64,000 nt of DNA from the NCBI RefSeq assembly GCF_007625075.1, contig NZ_QMIE01000008.1, positions 1 to 64,000 on the forward strand, written 5' to 3'. Origin of the DNA: Oceanidesulfovibrio indonesiensis. Lineage in GTDB: Bacteria > Desulfobacterota > Desulfovibrionia > Desulfovibrionales > Desulfovibrionaceae. This document shows positions 27,256-35,608 of the stretch, piece by piece; positions within the stretch are counted from its first letter, which is position 1, and every line of letters begins with the position of its first letter. The notes under the pieces were generated by a model. The model was not told where the DNA came from, made no database searches, and worked only from the letters and a program-made list of their open reading frames with translations. The position numbers were made by a program, and so were the translations under genes.

Positions 27256-27720
27256 TCAGCGTTCCACGGGCAACCCGGCGTTGCGCCAGGCGTAGATGCC
27301 GCCCTGGAGCAGCCAGACCCTGGTGAAGCCTTGCCCGGCCATGCGTTCCATGGTCTGGGCGCTGCGGCCGTGTGTGGCGCAATACAGCAGGTACGGGATG
27401 TCGCGGTCCAGGGAGTCGAGACGTTCCCAGAAGTCCGCGTCGTGGTAGTCCATAAGACGGGAATCCGGAATTCTGCTCCGGGCATGTTCGGCAGGCGTGC
27501 GCAGGTCGAGGATCACCATGTCCGGTGTGGAATAGATGAGGCCGGCCGCTTCGGAGGGGCTCACGATCTTCATGACCTGGCCTGGGCCGGCATCGGGAAC
27601 GGACGGCGCAAACGGCTGGACGTAGGAGAGCACGAGAGCCGCGGCAAGCGCGAGCACGAGCAAAGGGGCGGCAGCCACGATCTTGTTCCGCCCCTCGTTC
27701 GTCGAATCGTATCGCGTCAT
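27256..27720 (-). CDS. Membrane-anchored rhodanese-like protein
   Basis: A 154-residue protein with one N-terminal membrane segment (about 13-34) and a periplasm-facing rhodanese domain. The domain runs from VMKIVSPSEAAGLIY to AWRNAGLPV; the active-site loop is LLYCATHGRSA with Cys114. It should handle sulfane sulfur or act as a redox carrier outside the membrane, fitting a sulfur-metabolising organism. I chose ATG 27720 (MTRYDSTNEG); a start at 27816 would add 32 residues unlike the family. It lies between the Ldh2 gene and an AhpD-like gene on the same strand. Confidence 0.85.
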   Translation of the reverse strand: MTRYDSTNEGRNKIVAAAPLLVLALAAALVLSYVQPFAPSVPDAGPGQVMKIVSPSEAAGLIYSTPDMVILDLRTPAEHARSRIPDSRLMDYHDADFWERLDSLDRDIPYLLYCATHGRSAQTMERMAGQGFTRVWLLQGGIYAWRNAGLPVER

Positions 27721-27779
27721 GGGTGAGGCTCCGAGCCGCGTTTCAGCGTGGAAGACCAGCACGTCATGGGACAGCTTGG

Positions 27780-28310
27780 TTATTTGCAGTCCTTGCCGTC
27801 GGCAAACGCCTTCCACAGCACCGAGGCGGAGAGGAAGGACGCTGCGTGGAAAGACATGTCGAAGATGTCCGCATCGGTCCAGCCGAGGTCGCGCAGCACG
27901 TCGATGTCCTGGGACGCGACAGCCGTGGGCTCCTCGACCACCTTGAGCGCGAACAGGAAGAGCGCCTTGCGCGCCTCGTCCATCTCGAAAACCTCGGGAT
28001 GGTCGCGCAGTGTGGCGAGGTCCTCGTCGCTCATCATGGAAGCGGCCTGGAGGATCATCCCGTTGAAATCGTAGCAGAACTGGTACTTGAAGCGGTGGGC
28101 CAGCACATATCGCGTCATGGCCAGCAGTTCCATGTCCAGGCGCGGATGCGCCATGAAGTACCTGAGGAACTCCATCTGCCGGACCAATATCTCCGGACTG
28201 GCCGAATGCAGAACCAGGGGGTCGGGCACGGGCACGCCGGGGGGCAGCACGGCGTACGCGTCGGCGATCTTGCCTTCTGCCTCGTCCGGGGGGGTATGGT
28301 TCAACAGCAT
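27780..28310 (-). CDS. AhpD-like / carboxymuconolactone decarboxylase-family protein
   Basis: A 176-residue all-helical protein of the AhpD-like superfamily (peroxidase-related group). The signature region is MTRYVLAHRFKYQFCYDFNGMIL near residue 65, where AhpD has E...CxxC...H; here only one Cys remains and the final His is replaced, so the classic disulfide reductase activity is doubtful. DDEDLATLRDH-like and LGWTDADIFDMSFHAASF segments match the family's second half. It lies 59 bases upstream of the rhodanese gene on the same strand. Confidence 0.75.
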   Translation of the reverse strand: MLLNHTPPDEAEGKIADAYAVLPPGVPVPDPLVLHSASPEILVRQMEFLRYFMAHPRLDMELLAMTRYVLAHRFKYQFCYDFNGMILQAASMMSDEDLATLRDHPEVFEMDEARKALFLFALKVVEEPTAVASQDIDVLRDLGWTDADIFDMSFHAASFLSASVLWKAFADGKDCK

Positions 28311-28398
28311 GACGTCTCCTGTAATGGTTGATGGTGGCGTGGATTGATTTCCTACGCTCTAGCCGCCGGAAAGCCTGTTGGCAAGGCGGGGTCCGGTC

Positions 28399-28734
28399 TT
28401 ACCCAAGAAATCGCCAGATCCACAGGGCGACCAGGCCGGCGGCGATGGTCAGGAACATGTGGCGGGTGCGCCAGGCCACGAGCGCAGCCACAAGGCCGGC
28501 CACGAGTTTGCCGTTCTCCCAGGCCAGACCGATGTTCTGCAGCTCGCCGCCGGGCACGAGTATGGCAGGCGCCACGAGCGCGGCGAGCACCGCCGCAGGA
28601 ATGGGCCGGAGCATGGCCATGAAGCGCTCCGAGACCGAGCCCCGGAACAGCGCAAAGAACGAAAAACGCATGAGAAACGTGCCCAGGGCGAGGATGAAGA
28701 CCACGCCCCAGAACGCGCCGTCGCTGACGATCAC
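28399..28734 (-). CDS. azlD: AzlD-family branched-chain amino acid transport subunit
   Basis: A 111-residue membrane protein with four hydrophobic segments (TFLMRFSFFALF, then VLAALVAPAILV, and a final FLTIAAGLVALWIWRFLG). It is the small partner of AzlC; together they export branched-chain amino acids. I chose the GTG at 28734 because it overlaps the azlC stop codon (GTGA), the standard arrangement for this pair; no ATG fits. It is the last gene of the pair on the minus strand. Confidence 0.85.
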   Translation of the reverse strand: MIVSDGAFWGVVFILALGTFLMRFSFFALFRGSVSERFMAMLRPIPAAVLAALVAPAILVPGGELQNIGLAWENGKLVAGLVAALVAWRTRHMFLTIAAGLVALWIWRFLG

Positions 28735-29465
28735 CCCTGCGCCCCCCCGCGTTTGTCCGATTGCGTTTCCAGGCAGGTGTCGCGCGGCCTTGCGAAGTAT
28801 CCCGCGGCAATGCCGAACAGCGCGGCAACGAGAAAGCCGGTGTTGGCGGGCATCCAGGAGAGCGCCACGGAGAGCGACCCGCCCACCAGCGCGGCGACAA
28901 CGAGGCCGCGGTCCGCAAGCACCTGGAACAGGAGCGCCAGGAACGTCAGCGGCACCGCGAACTCCAGTCCCAGCTCCGGCGGCACGGCCTTGCCCAGCAG
29001 CGCGCCGGCTATGGTGCCCAGCTGCCACATGGCCCAGACGCCGAAGGCGGCGCCGGCGTAAAAGCCCAGCTTGGCGCGTCGAGGCATGTGCGGATCGTTC
29101 CGGTAGCGCGAGATGGAGAGGGCGTAGGACTGATCCGAAAGGATGTAGGCGATGGCCGCCTTGAGGGGCAGAGGTCTGCCCGTAAAGTGCGGGGCCAGGG
29201 ATGCCGAGTACATGAGATAGCGCATGTTGATGATGAGGCCGGTGAGAGCGGCCACCAGCATGGGCGTCCCTTCCTTGAGCAGCTCCAGGCTGGCGAGCTG
29301 CGACGCCCCGGCATAGGTGAGCAGGGAGAACAAAGCCGCATCCAGGGGATCGTGCCCGGCCTCGATGACCGAGATGCCGGCGATGAGGCCGAAGGGCGCC
29401 ACGCCGAGCAGAATGGGCGAAACGGCGCGCAGGCCGAGGAAGAAATGTGTGGAGGCGCGTGACAT
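28731..29465 (-). CDS. azlC: AzlC-family branched-chain amino acid transporter, large subunit
   Basis: A 244-residue membrane protein with the family's N-terminal block AVSPILLGVAPFGLIAG near residue 15, LTYAGASQLASLELL near 50, and INMRYLMYSASLAPHF near 80, followed by further membrane segments. It works with AzlD as a branched-chain amino acid exporter. ATG 29465 is preceded by AGGAT at 8 bases; longer open frames upstream lack family similarity. The stop overlaps the azlD GTG start. The stretch 29466-29623 shows nothing else. Confidence 0.88.
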   Translation of the reverse strand: MSRASTHFFLGLRAVSPILLGVAPFGLIAGISVIEAGHDPLDAALFSLLTYAGASQLASLELLKEGTPMLVAALTGLIINMRYLMYSASLAPHFTGRPLPLKAAIAYILSDQSYALSISRYRNDPHMPRRAKLGFYAGAAFGVWAMWQLGTIAGALLGKAVPPELGLEFAVPLTFLALLFQVLADRGLVVAALVGGSLSVALSWMPANTGFLVAALFGIAAGYFARPRDTCLETQSDKRGGAQG

Positions 29466-29623
29466 TGGCGGTATCCTGAAGAAGAGTACGTCGTACGGCC
29501 AGAGCGGCGCCGGGTCAATCCTCCTGTGCGGTTGCATGTTATCCTGCTGCCCTGAGCATGAAAAAAATCATGCGCTCCAGGCAATGCAAGACGTATTCTG
29601 CTATCTGGACGTCGAAAAAGTCA

Positions 29624-30112
29624 TTATGCGTCGTCGCCGTTGCAGGATACTCCCAGCTTGTCCAGCAGTTCTTCCACCAGGGCCCACTGGGCCGGATTGA
29701 TCTTGCCGCGCGCCTCGTTCGGAGCAAGCCAAGCTGCGCGGTCCACCTCCGGCACCTCGATGGTGCGGCCGGATTTGGGCGGCCATTCCATGGCGAATTG
29801 GTTGGAGACGATGTGTTCTGCGTCGGCGTCGCCCTCCACGGCCCAGGCGCGCACGCGCTTGCGGTTCTTCTGGACAACGGGTTCGAGCTCGATGTAGCCC
29901 TCTGCCGGCGGCTTCTGGCCGGTCTCTTCCTCGAACTCCCGGCGGGCGGTATCGAAGGGATGCTCGTCTTCGTCGTATTCGCCCTTTGGTATGGACCACG
30001 CGCCGGCGTCCTTGTTTCTGAAATACGGACCGCCAGGGTGGACGAGGAAAACCTGAACGCCGGCGCCGACGCGGCGGTACAGAAGAAGACCGGCTGACTG
30101 CTTGCCGCTCAT
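29624..30112 (-). CDS. Nudix hydrolase
   Basis: A 162-residue Nudix-domain protein cleaving a nucleoside-diphosphate-linked substrate. The Nudix box begins at the Gly of PKGEYDEDE near residue 43 and ends REFEEETG near 58-65, with the Glu ligands for magnesium all present. It starts SAGLLLYRRVG and later has WLAPNEARGKI, typical of small bacterial Nudix (NTP pyrophosphohydrolase) enzymes. The substrate is not predictable. It lies 16 bases downstream of the RsbU-type phosphatase on the same strand. Confidence 0.88.
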   Translation of the reverse strand: MSGKQSAGLLLYRRVGAGVQVFLVHPGGPYFRNKDAGAWSIPKGEYDEDEHPFDTARREFEEETGQKPPAEGYIELEPVVQKNRKRVRAWAVEGDADAEHIVSNQFAMEWPPKSGRTIEVPEVDRAAWLAPNEARGKINPAQWALVEELLDKLGVSCNGDDA

Positions 30113-30128
30113 GGTTCATCCTGCATGA

Positions 30129-32396
30129 TCATGCATCGCCGTTGGCGGTCGCAGGCTTGCGTACGTTTGTATCCTCGCGGGTTTCGCTCCGGAACTCGTT
30201 TTTGATAACGAGCAGCGTGATGTCGTCTTCCCGAGGCTCGTCTCCGAGGAATGCATACAGTTCCTCGAAAATCGCATCCACCATGTTTTGCGCATCCTTG
30301 TGAACATGGCGGGTTATGGCCTCCCGAAATCGGCTCTTGCCGTACATCTCGCCGGAAGCAGAGCGCATTTCCCAGATGCCGTCCGTGCCCACGATGAGGA
30401 CCTGCCCGACCGTCAGGACCACATGGCGCGACTCATACTCCAGGTCTTCGGCCACGCCGAGGCTCACGCCCGGCCCCACGAGCTCGGTCATCTCGCCTGT
30501 CTCCGAATCGAAGAGCAATGCAGGGTCGTGACCTGCGCGGACCCAGTGCACCTCCCGGCTTTCGGCGTTGAGCTCCAGCAGCAGCATGGTCACGAACTGG
30601 CCGGTGCCGTGGGAGTCCCTGGAAAGCTGGGCGTTGACGTGCTCCACGAGTTCGTGGACGGGCCCCGGCTGGGCGGCGCGGCTGCGCAGGTACGCCCGCG
30701 TCGAGGACATGAGCAAAGCAGCCGGGATACCATGGCCCGAGACATCGCCCACCAGGGCAAGCAGCCTGTCCGGCCCGAACCCCTTGCGCTCCACGAAGTC
30801 ATAGAAATCGCCGCCTGTTTCGTCGCAGTAGTCGCTGCGCGCGGCGATGTCGAACCCGGCGAACGCCGGCGGTTCATCCGGCAGGAGCGACTGCTGCACC
30901 TGCATGGCCACGTCCAGGGCTTCCTTGATGCGCATGCGCTCGGAGAGAGCCGGCCCGGTATCGTCGAGCACGCGGCCGAGTTCTCCGATTTCGTCGCTGC
31001 CGCCCACGCCGGAACGCGCCTCGAAGTCGCCTTTGGACAACCGTCTGGCCTGATCGGCAAGAATCTTCAGCCGCCGCGTCATGGAGCTGGACAGCAGGAA
31101 GGAGATGGCGAAAATCACGCCGAGGGCGATGAGCAGGATGACGCCCGTGGCTCGCATCTGCTTGTCGATTCTGAAGCCCACGTACTCTCCCAGGGCTTCG
31201 GCTTCGGCGATGACGTCTTTTTCCGGCGCAACCAGCACGAGGTGCAGCCCGGAAAGGCCCACCGGCGCATACGCCCATATGGATTGGCGCCTTTCCAGCG
31301 GGTGGACCGAAATGCCCGAGCTGCCGGCGGCCAGGTCCCGGGCAATGGAGGCTGTCCCAGCACTGTCCTCGGAGCCGAGGTACATGGCCTGTTCGCCTGC
31401 AAGCTGCCAGGCCCCGTGCCCGTTTCCGGTGTGGGATTGCGTGGCTGCGTCATGCGCCGTGCTCGCCTCGATGCGCAGACGGTCGCCGTCCACGCTCACC
31501 ATGTAAGCCTGCATGTGCTCGGATACGTCGGGCAGGTGGACGCCGGCATGGAACAATGCGCTCACGGGGACGACGAAGGCTGCGCGGCCTTCTGGCTCGC
31601 CCCCGGCCGAAAGCAACGGCCGCACGATAACGAAGACGGCACGGCCGGTCATGGGGTCGGCCATGGGGCCATGCCATATTGTCGCGTCTTCCCCCTCGCC
31701 GGGCGGCGGCAACAGCCTTTCGATGCCGCTCCACATCCGGTGCATGCCCTGCATGTGTCGCCCCATGCCCCGGCGCATCATTCCCATGCCCCCGGAGAGG
31801 TCGCCCTCTGAGTCGCCTGTCTCGAATACATCGGGCGGCGGCGCCGGATACAGCAGCAAGCCGCGCTCCTGCTGGGCGTGGAGTGTCCACATGAGCATTT
31901 CGCCGTATTCCACGAATGTCTCGCGGAAAACCGGCACGAGTGAATGGTCGAGCTTTTTCGGGCTGCCGGCCCACCAGCGGCCCCAGCCGCCGGGAAACTC
32001 CACGAGCGCATTGTCATCCACGCCGAAAGCCACGCACTCGCCGTTTTCTGCAGGGGCGCAGTAATGGCTCACTTCGTGGGTCGGGCGTCGCTCCGAATCG
32101 CCTTGATCCGTCGGAACGAGTTGCAGTCCCTGTCCGCTCTCAAAAAATTGAATGCGCGCTGCCTGAAGCTCCAGCGCCGCCTCGAGCAACTGCCGTTCAC
32201 GCCGGAGAAGGCGCGCATGGTCCTCCACCAGCCGCAGCAGGCTCTCAGCCACGTTGTCCACCAGGGCGGTCCGTGTCTGCAGGGCGAGGTCTTCGCCCAC
32301 TTCCCGCATGGACTGCTGTGCGTTCATGCGCAGCAGAAGGATGGGGCCGAGGCTCAGGACGAGAAGGAGCAGAAAGAGTTTCCAGCGTATGCGCAT
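30129..32396 (-). CDS. Membrane sensor with HAMP and PP2C/SpoIIE (RsbU-type) serine phosphatase domain
   Basis: A 755-residue protein with an N-terminal membrane segment (IRWKLFLLLLVLSLGPILLL), a large extracytoplasmic sensor region (about 30-410) rich in M, G and H around residue 210, a second membrane segment (TGVILLIALGVIFAISFLL) and a HAMP domain (RRLKILADQARRLSKGDFEARSG). A PP2C/SpoIIE domain follows: ARSDYCDETGGDFYDF and LVGDVSGHGIPAALLMSSTRAY hold the metal-binding Asp residues. It probably dephosphorylates an anti-sigma antagonist (STAS) protein in response to an outside signal. No STAS or RsbW gene lies nearby. Confidence 0.9.
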   Translation of the reverse strand: MRIRWKLFLLLLVLSLGPILLLRMNAQQSMREVGEDLALQTRTALVDNVAESLLRLVEDHARLLRRERQLLEAALELQAARIQFFESGQGLQLVPTDQGDSERRPTHEVSHYCAPAENGECVAFGVDDNALVEFPGGWGRWWAGSPKKLDHSLVPVFRETFVEYGEMLMWTLHAQQERGLLLYPAPPPDVFETGDSEGDLSGGMGMMRRGMGRHMQGMHRMWSGIERLLPPPGEGEDATIWHGPMADPMTGRAVFVIVRPLLSAGGEPEGRAAFVVPVSALFHAGVHLPDVSEHMQAYMVSVDGDRLRIEASTAHDAATQSHTGNGHGAWQLAGEQAMYLGSEDSAGTASIARDLAAGSSGISVHPLERRQSIWAYAPVGLSGLHLVLVAPEKDVIAEAEALGEYVGFRIDKQMRATGVILLIALGVIFAISFLLSSSMTRRLKILADQARRLSKGDFEARSGVGGSDEIGELGRVLDDTGPALSERMRIKEALDVAMQVQQSLLPDEPPAFAGFDIAARSDYCDETGGDFYDFVERKGFGPDRLLALVGDVSGHGIPAALLMSSTRAYLRSRAAQPGPVHELVEHVNAQLSRDSHGTGQFVTMLLLELNAESREVHWVRAGHDPALLFDSETGEMTELVGPGVSLGVAEDLEYESRHVVLTVGQVLIVGTDGIWEMRSASGEMYGKSRFREAITRHVHKDAQNMVDAIFEELYAFLGDEPREDDITLLVIKNEFRSETREDTNVRKPATANGDA

Positions 32397-32568
32397 TTGG
32401 TGTTCCGTTTGTTATGGGCTCAGCCTATCATAAGGGGTGCCGGTTTCCCAATCCTCGGGCAGGCTGTTGACAAACATTCACGTGCTGGGGTTGTCAATAA
32501 AAGTCAGCCCTGCGAGCACAGGAAGTGCTTTTCAGACTTGATCGTTTTCGCCCCACACGATTGAATAC

Positions 32569-32688
32569 ATTACAGGGAGCAGAAAATCCTTTCATTTTCG
32601 CGCTCCAGTAATAAGGACGGCCACGCTCCAGGCGGGGCCACGCGGCGAACGCCGCGGGAACAATAGGATTAATCTTGCTCACAGTAAT
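32569..32688. repeat. Structured repeat element, copy B
   Basis: Second copy of the element at 9832-9954. The core is identical over 30 bases (from ATAAGGACGG through GGCGGGGCCA), and the GCGGCGAACGCCGC hairpin is kept (32642-32655). The terminal arms read ATTACAGGGAGCAGAAAATC and, as reverse complement, ATTACTGTGAGCAAGATTAA. The inner arm is ATCCT/AGGAT here but AAATTTT/AAAATTT in copy A, so pairing is kept while sequence changes. It lies in the stretch 32397-32691, where I see no gene, and ends beside a dehydrogenase fragment. Confidence 0.8.
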
Positions 32689-32691
32689 ATA

Positions 32692-32841
32692 ATGACAGCG
32701 GAACAGAGAGCCAGGATCAGCAGCATGCCGCCGCTGGAACAACGCATCGCCACGCCCGAGGAAATAGCCGGGGTGGTCTCGTTCCTGGACGGGTCGGACG
32801 GTGCGTGGATCAACGCCCAGGCCCTGTGCGTGAACGGCTGT
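32692..32841 (+). pseudogene. Short-chain dehydrogenase (SDR), C-terminal fragment
   Basis: The reading frame encodes QRARISSMPPLEQRIATP, EEIAGVVSFLDGSDGAWIN and AQALCVNGCF, matching the last 45-50 residues of classical SDR enzymes, where the family reads PLGRxGxPEEIAxxVxFLxSxxxxxxxGxxxxVNGG. The Rossmann fold and catalytic Tyr-Lys region are missing. The similarity starts within four bases of repeat copy B, and the frame then runs on past the normal end to 32898. This is a truncated remnant, not a working gene. Confidence 0.7.
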
Positions 32842-32925
32842 TTTGCCAAATGTAACCTTTGTGGGAGGGCAACCGAATTGAAAGCTGGGATCGTATGAAC
32901 CCGATATCTGCATGCGCTTTGCCGA

Positions 32926-33909
32926 TTACATTCCACTGAACACACTTCCATAAAGCGAGCGGAGCATCATTGGCGGCAGGTTGGAGTCCCAGTGTCCCGT
33001 CAGCTTGGCCGCAGCCCAGACCGCAATGAAAAGTCCGAGCGTGGCCAGGCCCACCATGGACCAGTGCACGGGCCGCCCCAGCATGGTGACGCTGAGGGCC
33101 TTCTGTCCGGAGCATGCGCCCACGCAGTTGGCGCAGCCGATACATTCCGGCGTGCGTACGGTCGTCTTGTTCTGCACAGGGATTTGCGTGGGGCAGGCGC
33201 GCTGGCACCGGCCGCAGCTTGTGCACGCCTCCGTGTCCCGTTTCACCTGCGTGACGCCGCCCCATGAAAGCAGGCCGAGCAATGCCCCGTACGGACACAG
33301 CCAGCGGCACCAGGCGTTGCGGAAGAGCAGGGTGACGCCTGCCAGCACGCCGAGCACGACAAGCGCGGTCTGTGAAGGGTTGAGGAAGAACTGCATCAGA
33401 TGCGCATCCGCCGTGAGGTTGTAGCGGCTCATCAAAAACGACTGCAGGGCCGGGCCGCTCATCGTGAAGCCGACCGTGACAATGAAGAAGCCGAGCAGCG
33501 GGTATTTCAGCCCTTTGGCCATGGTGTCGGCGATGCGCGGCACACGGCGTTCCAGGCCGAGCTTGCAGCCGGCGGCGGAAAGCAGGTTCGAGACCAGCCC
33601 CACCGGGCAGACGAATCCGCAGAACCCTTTGCGCAACAGCGCCGCGGCGCCGATGGCGAAGAGCAGGATCGTCAACCCTGCCGGATGCGCAGGGCCGTAC
33701 GTGCCCGTGAGAGCAAGGTTCTTCAATCCCATCAGGGCGCTGATGGGCAGGAATCCCTCCACGCCGGCCGGTTTGGACACGGGGGGCGCCGCGCCGGACT
33801 GCGTCCAGAGGCAGAACTGGTAGAAACGCCACCCGATATAGACGCACAAGGCGGCGAAGACGGCCTGGATGAAGCGCTGGAGACGTAATGGAGTCAATTT
33901 TAAAGGCAT
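32926..33909 (-). CDS. Membrane 4Fe-4S ferredoxin-type protein (NapH/NosR-like)
   Basis: A 327-residue membrane protein with about five hydrophobic segments. Two CGFVCP-type motifs (GFCGFVCPVG near residue 95 and WCRWLCPYG near 210) mark the NapH/CcoG/NosR polyferredoxin family. Two [4Fe-4S] ferredoxin motifs follow: CTSCGRCQRACP near 236 and CIGCANCVGAC near 260. It would carry electrons between the membrane quinone pool and a soluble or periplasmic partner. I chose ATG 33909 (MPLKLTPL); a start at 33960 would add 17 unlikely residues. The partner enzyme is not encoded next to it. Confidence 0.85.
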   Translation of the reverse strand: MPLKLTPLRLQRFIQAVFAALCVYIGWRFYQFCLWTQSGAAPPVSKPAGVEGFLPISALMGLKNLALTGTYGPAHPAGLTILLFAIGAAALLRKGFCGFVCPVGLVSNLLSAAGCKLGLERRVPRIADTMAKGLKYPLLGFFIVTVGFTMSGPALQSFLMSRYNLTADAHLMQFFLNPSQTALVVLGVLAGVTLLFRNAWCRWLCPYGALLGLLSWGGVTQVKRDTEACTSCGRCQRACPTQIPVQNKTTVRTPECIGCANCVGACSGQKALSVTMLGRPVHWSMVGLATLGLFIAVWAAAKLTGHWDSNLPPMMLRSLYGSVFSGM

Positions 33910-34005
33910 AGCGGCAGCAGTACTCCAGATCAAACCGTGTGAATGTCGGCCAGCCGACATTCGAAAAAAAATGGAACGGATGGGCAGCGGTCTTTTTTCC
34001 CATTT

Positions 34006-35184
34006 TCACAACTTCCGGCGGAAAAGCAGCGTGGCGCAGAATCCCAATAGTGTGCAGACAGCGCCTGCAAGAAAGACCGAGGCGAAATCGAAGTGCGCGG
34101 CCAGAGCTCCGGTCACCGGGCCGGTTACGGCGTAGGCGATATCCTGGAAGGCGGCGAATCCGCCAATGGCTGTGCCGCGTACCTGCGCCGGCACGATGCG
34201 CACCACCTCCACGCCTAGGGCCGGGAAAACCAGCGAACAGCCTGCGCCCGTCAATGCCGCACCGGCCCAGGCCGCGGCTGGATGCGGAGCGCTCCACAGC
34301 AGGACCAGCCCGAGGCACTCGAAAATAAGGGACGCCAGGGTGACTCGGCTGCCGCCCATTCTGTCGGGAAGGTTGCCGAAAAAGATGCGCACCAGCACAA
34401 AGGCTCCGCCGAAGCAGGTCAGTGCGAGACCGGCGTTGTTCCAGTCGTTCGCGTCGAAGTACAGGGCCGAGAACGTGCCGATGGTCGCAAACCCGACGCC
34501 CTGGAGCGCCAGAGCCAACCCCGGCAGCCAGATCAGGCCCACGACCTTGCGCAGCGGAATGCGGTTGCCCGGCTGCGGCGTTGTGGCGCGAATCCGGAAA
34601 TTCAACACTAGCGCCGTGAGAGGCAGCAGCATGGTGGTAACGCCGAGGGCCGCGAATCCCCATCGGTCGTACAGCACCAACCCCACGGGAGCGCCGGCGG
34701 CCAGAGCGCCGAAGATCGCCATGCCGGTCCAGGACATCACTTTGCCGGAACGCTCCTGCCCCATGAGCCCGAACCCCCAGGTGAGGATGCCGGTGAGCAG
34801 CTGGCTTTCGCCGTATCCGAGCAGCAGCCGCCCTGCCAAGAGGATGCCGAACCGCATCCAGACGGAGAAGGGCAGCAGCGCCGCCGCGATGTAGAACAGC
34901 CCGGCTCCGCTGCAGGACAGCATTCCCAGAAGAGTGGTCCGCTTGGCGCCTTTGGTGTCGGCCGCGTTGCCGGCGTAGCCGCGGGTGGAGACCGTGGCCA
35001 GAAACTGGATGCCCACGGCCAGCCCGACCAGCGTGCTGCCCAGCCCCAGATCGTGGTGCACGAACAATGAGATGACGGGGAGTGGGAGCCCGACAGTCAG
35101 GTAGCACAGGAAAACCGAGAACGGCAGTAGCAGAAAGTAGCGCTCGTTGAATGGTTGCGTCGTATTTTCCAGAGCTTGAGACAT
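34006..35184 (-). CDS. Major facilitator superfamily transporter
   Basis: A 392-residue transporter with twelve hydrophobic segments. The loop after segment 2 has [14 protein letters not shown], where MFS proteins have the GxxxD(R/K)xGRR motif, and the second half repeats it as [11 protein letters not shown]. Overall it resembles the YhhS/YfcJ group of sugar or drug exporters, but the substrate is unknown. AAAGGA lies 9 bases before the ATG. Its leader holds a sigma-70 promoter, a 5' hairpin and a strong intrinsic terminator, pointing to control by early termination. It runs toward the Fe-S gene on the same strand, 96 bases apart. Confidence 0.87.
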   Translation of the reverse strand: MSQALENTTQPFNERYFLLLPFSVFLCYLTVGLPLPVISLFVHHDLGLGSTLVGLAVGIQFLATVSTRGYAGNAADTKGAKRTTLLGMLSCSGAGLFYIAAALLPFSVWMRFGILLAGRLLLGYGESQLLTGILTWGFGLMGQERSGKVMSWTGMAIFGALAAGAPVGLVLYDRWGFAALGVTTMLLPLTALVLNFRIRATTPQPGNRIPLRKVVGLIWLPGLALALQGVGFATIGTFSALYFDANDWNNAGLALTCFGGAFVLVRIFFGNLPDRMGGSRVTLASLIFECLGLVLLWSAPHPAAAWAGAALTGAGCSLVFPALGVEVVRIVPAQVRGTAIGGFAAFQDIAYAVTGPVTGALAAHFDFASVFLAGAVCTLLGFCATLLFRRKL

Positions 35185-35205
35185 ACAGAAATCCTTTGTT
35201 GCAGG

Positions 35206-35299
35206 TCATAAAAAAACGCCTGCGCCGCCAGTCCGGAGAAGGGACTGGAGGCACAGGCGTTGATTGACGTGAACGCTTACGGCTCGCATCTCGGCGAGC
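35206..35299 (-). promoter_or_regulatory. Attenuator-like leader of the MFS transporter gene
   Basis: Downstream of the promoter the leader begins with a hairpin (GCTCGC/GCGAGC, 35299-35282). Then comes a strong terminator: 19-base arms ACGCCTGTGCCTCCAGTCC / GGACTGGCGGCGCAGGCGT (35260-35216) followed by seven T residues (35216-35210). It ends 26 bases before the MFS ATG with no other gene between. A GCGTT (35276-35272) can pair with AACGC at the base of the terminator's first arm, a possible antiterminator. An ATG at 35289 opens a 27-residue leader peptide (MRAVSVHVNQRLCL...) that runs through the terminator and stops at 35206; no clear ribosome site precedes it. Confidence 0.65.
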
Positions 35300-35305
35300 G
35301 ATGCA

Positions 35306-35333
35306 ATAATAGCCGGTGGGGGGAAGAAGTCAA
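35306..35333 (-). promoter_or_regulatory. Sigma-70 promoter of the MFS transporter gene
   Basis: TTGACT (35333-35328), a 16-base spacer and TATTAT (35311-35306) make a near-consensus promoter reading toward the MFS gene. Transcription should start near 35299, at the first leader hairpin. The rest of 35334-35608 shows no other feature. Confidence 0.7.
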
Positions 35334-35608
35334 TCCTGCACGATGCATGCGGTGGAAAGCTCGCGCTTCGCAGACGCTTGGCCGGAGCCCGAAAATTCCG
35401 GACAGGCGGCAGCGCCTTGGACATCGGCAATGAATTTTGCTCTAGTGTACGAATCGCTGGAGTCCCCGTTCATCGAGCGGGAGACCCGGCTCCTTTCAGA
35501 ATGTGACTGCAGGCGATGACGGGCATATGCGTATACCTGAAGCGATGCCGCAAGAGCGACTTGCCCTTGACGTAATGGGCCTTTCGTTCATGTGCACAGG
35601 AGGATGCT

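Noticed and set aside
26257-27726. 489-codon plus-strand frame opposite the Ldh2 and rhodanese genes
   Set aside because: Crosses two real genes on the other strand and has low-complexity sequence.
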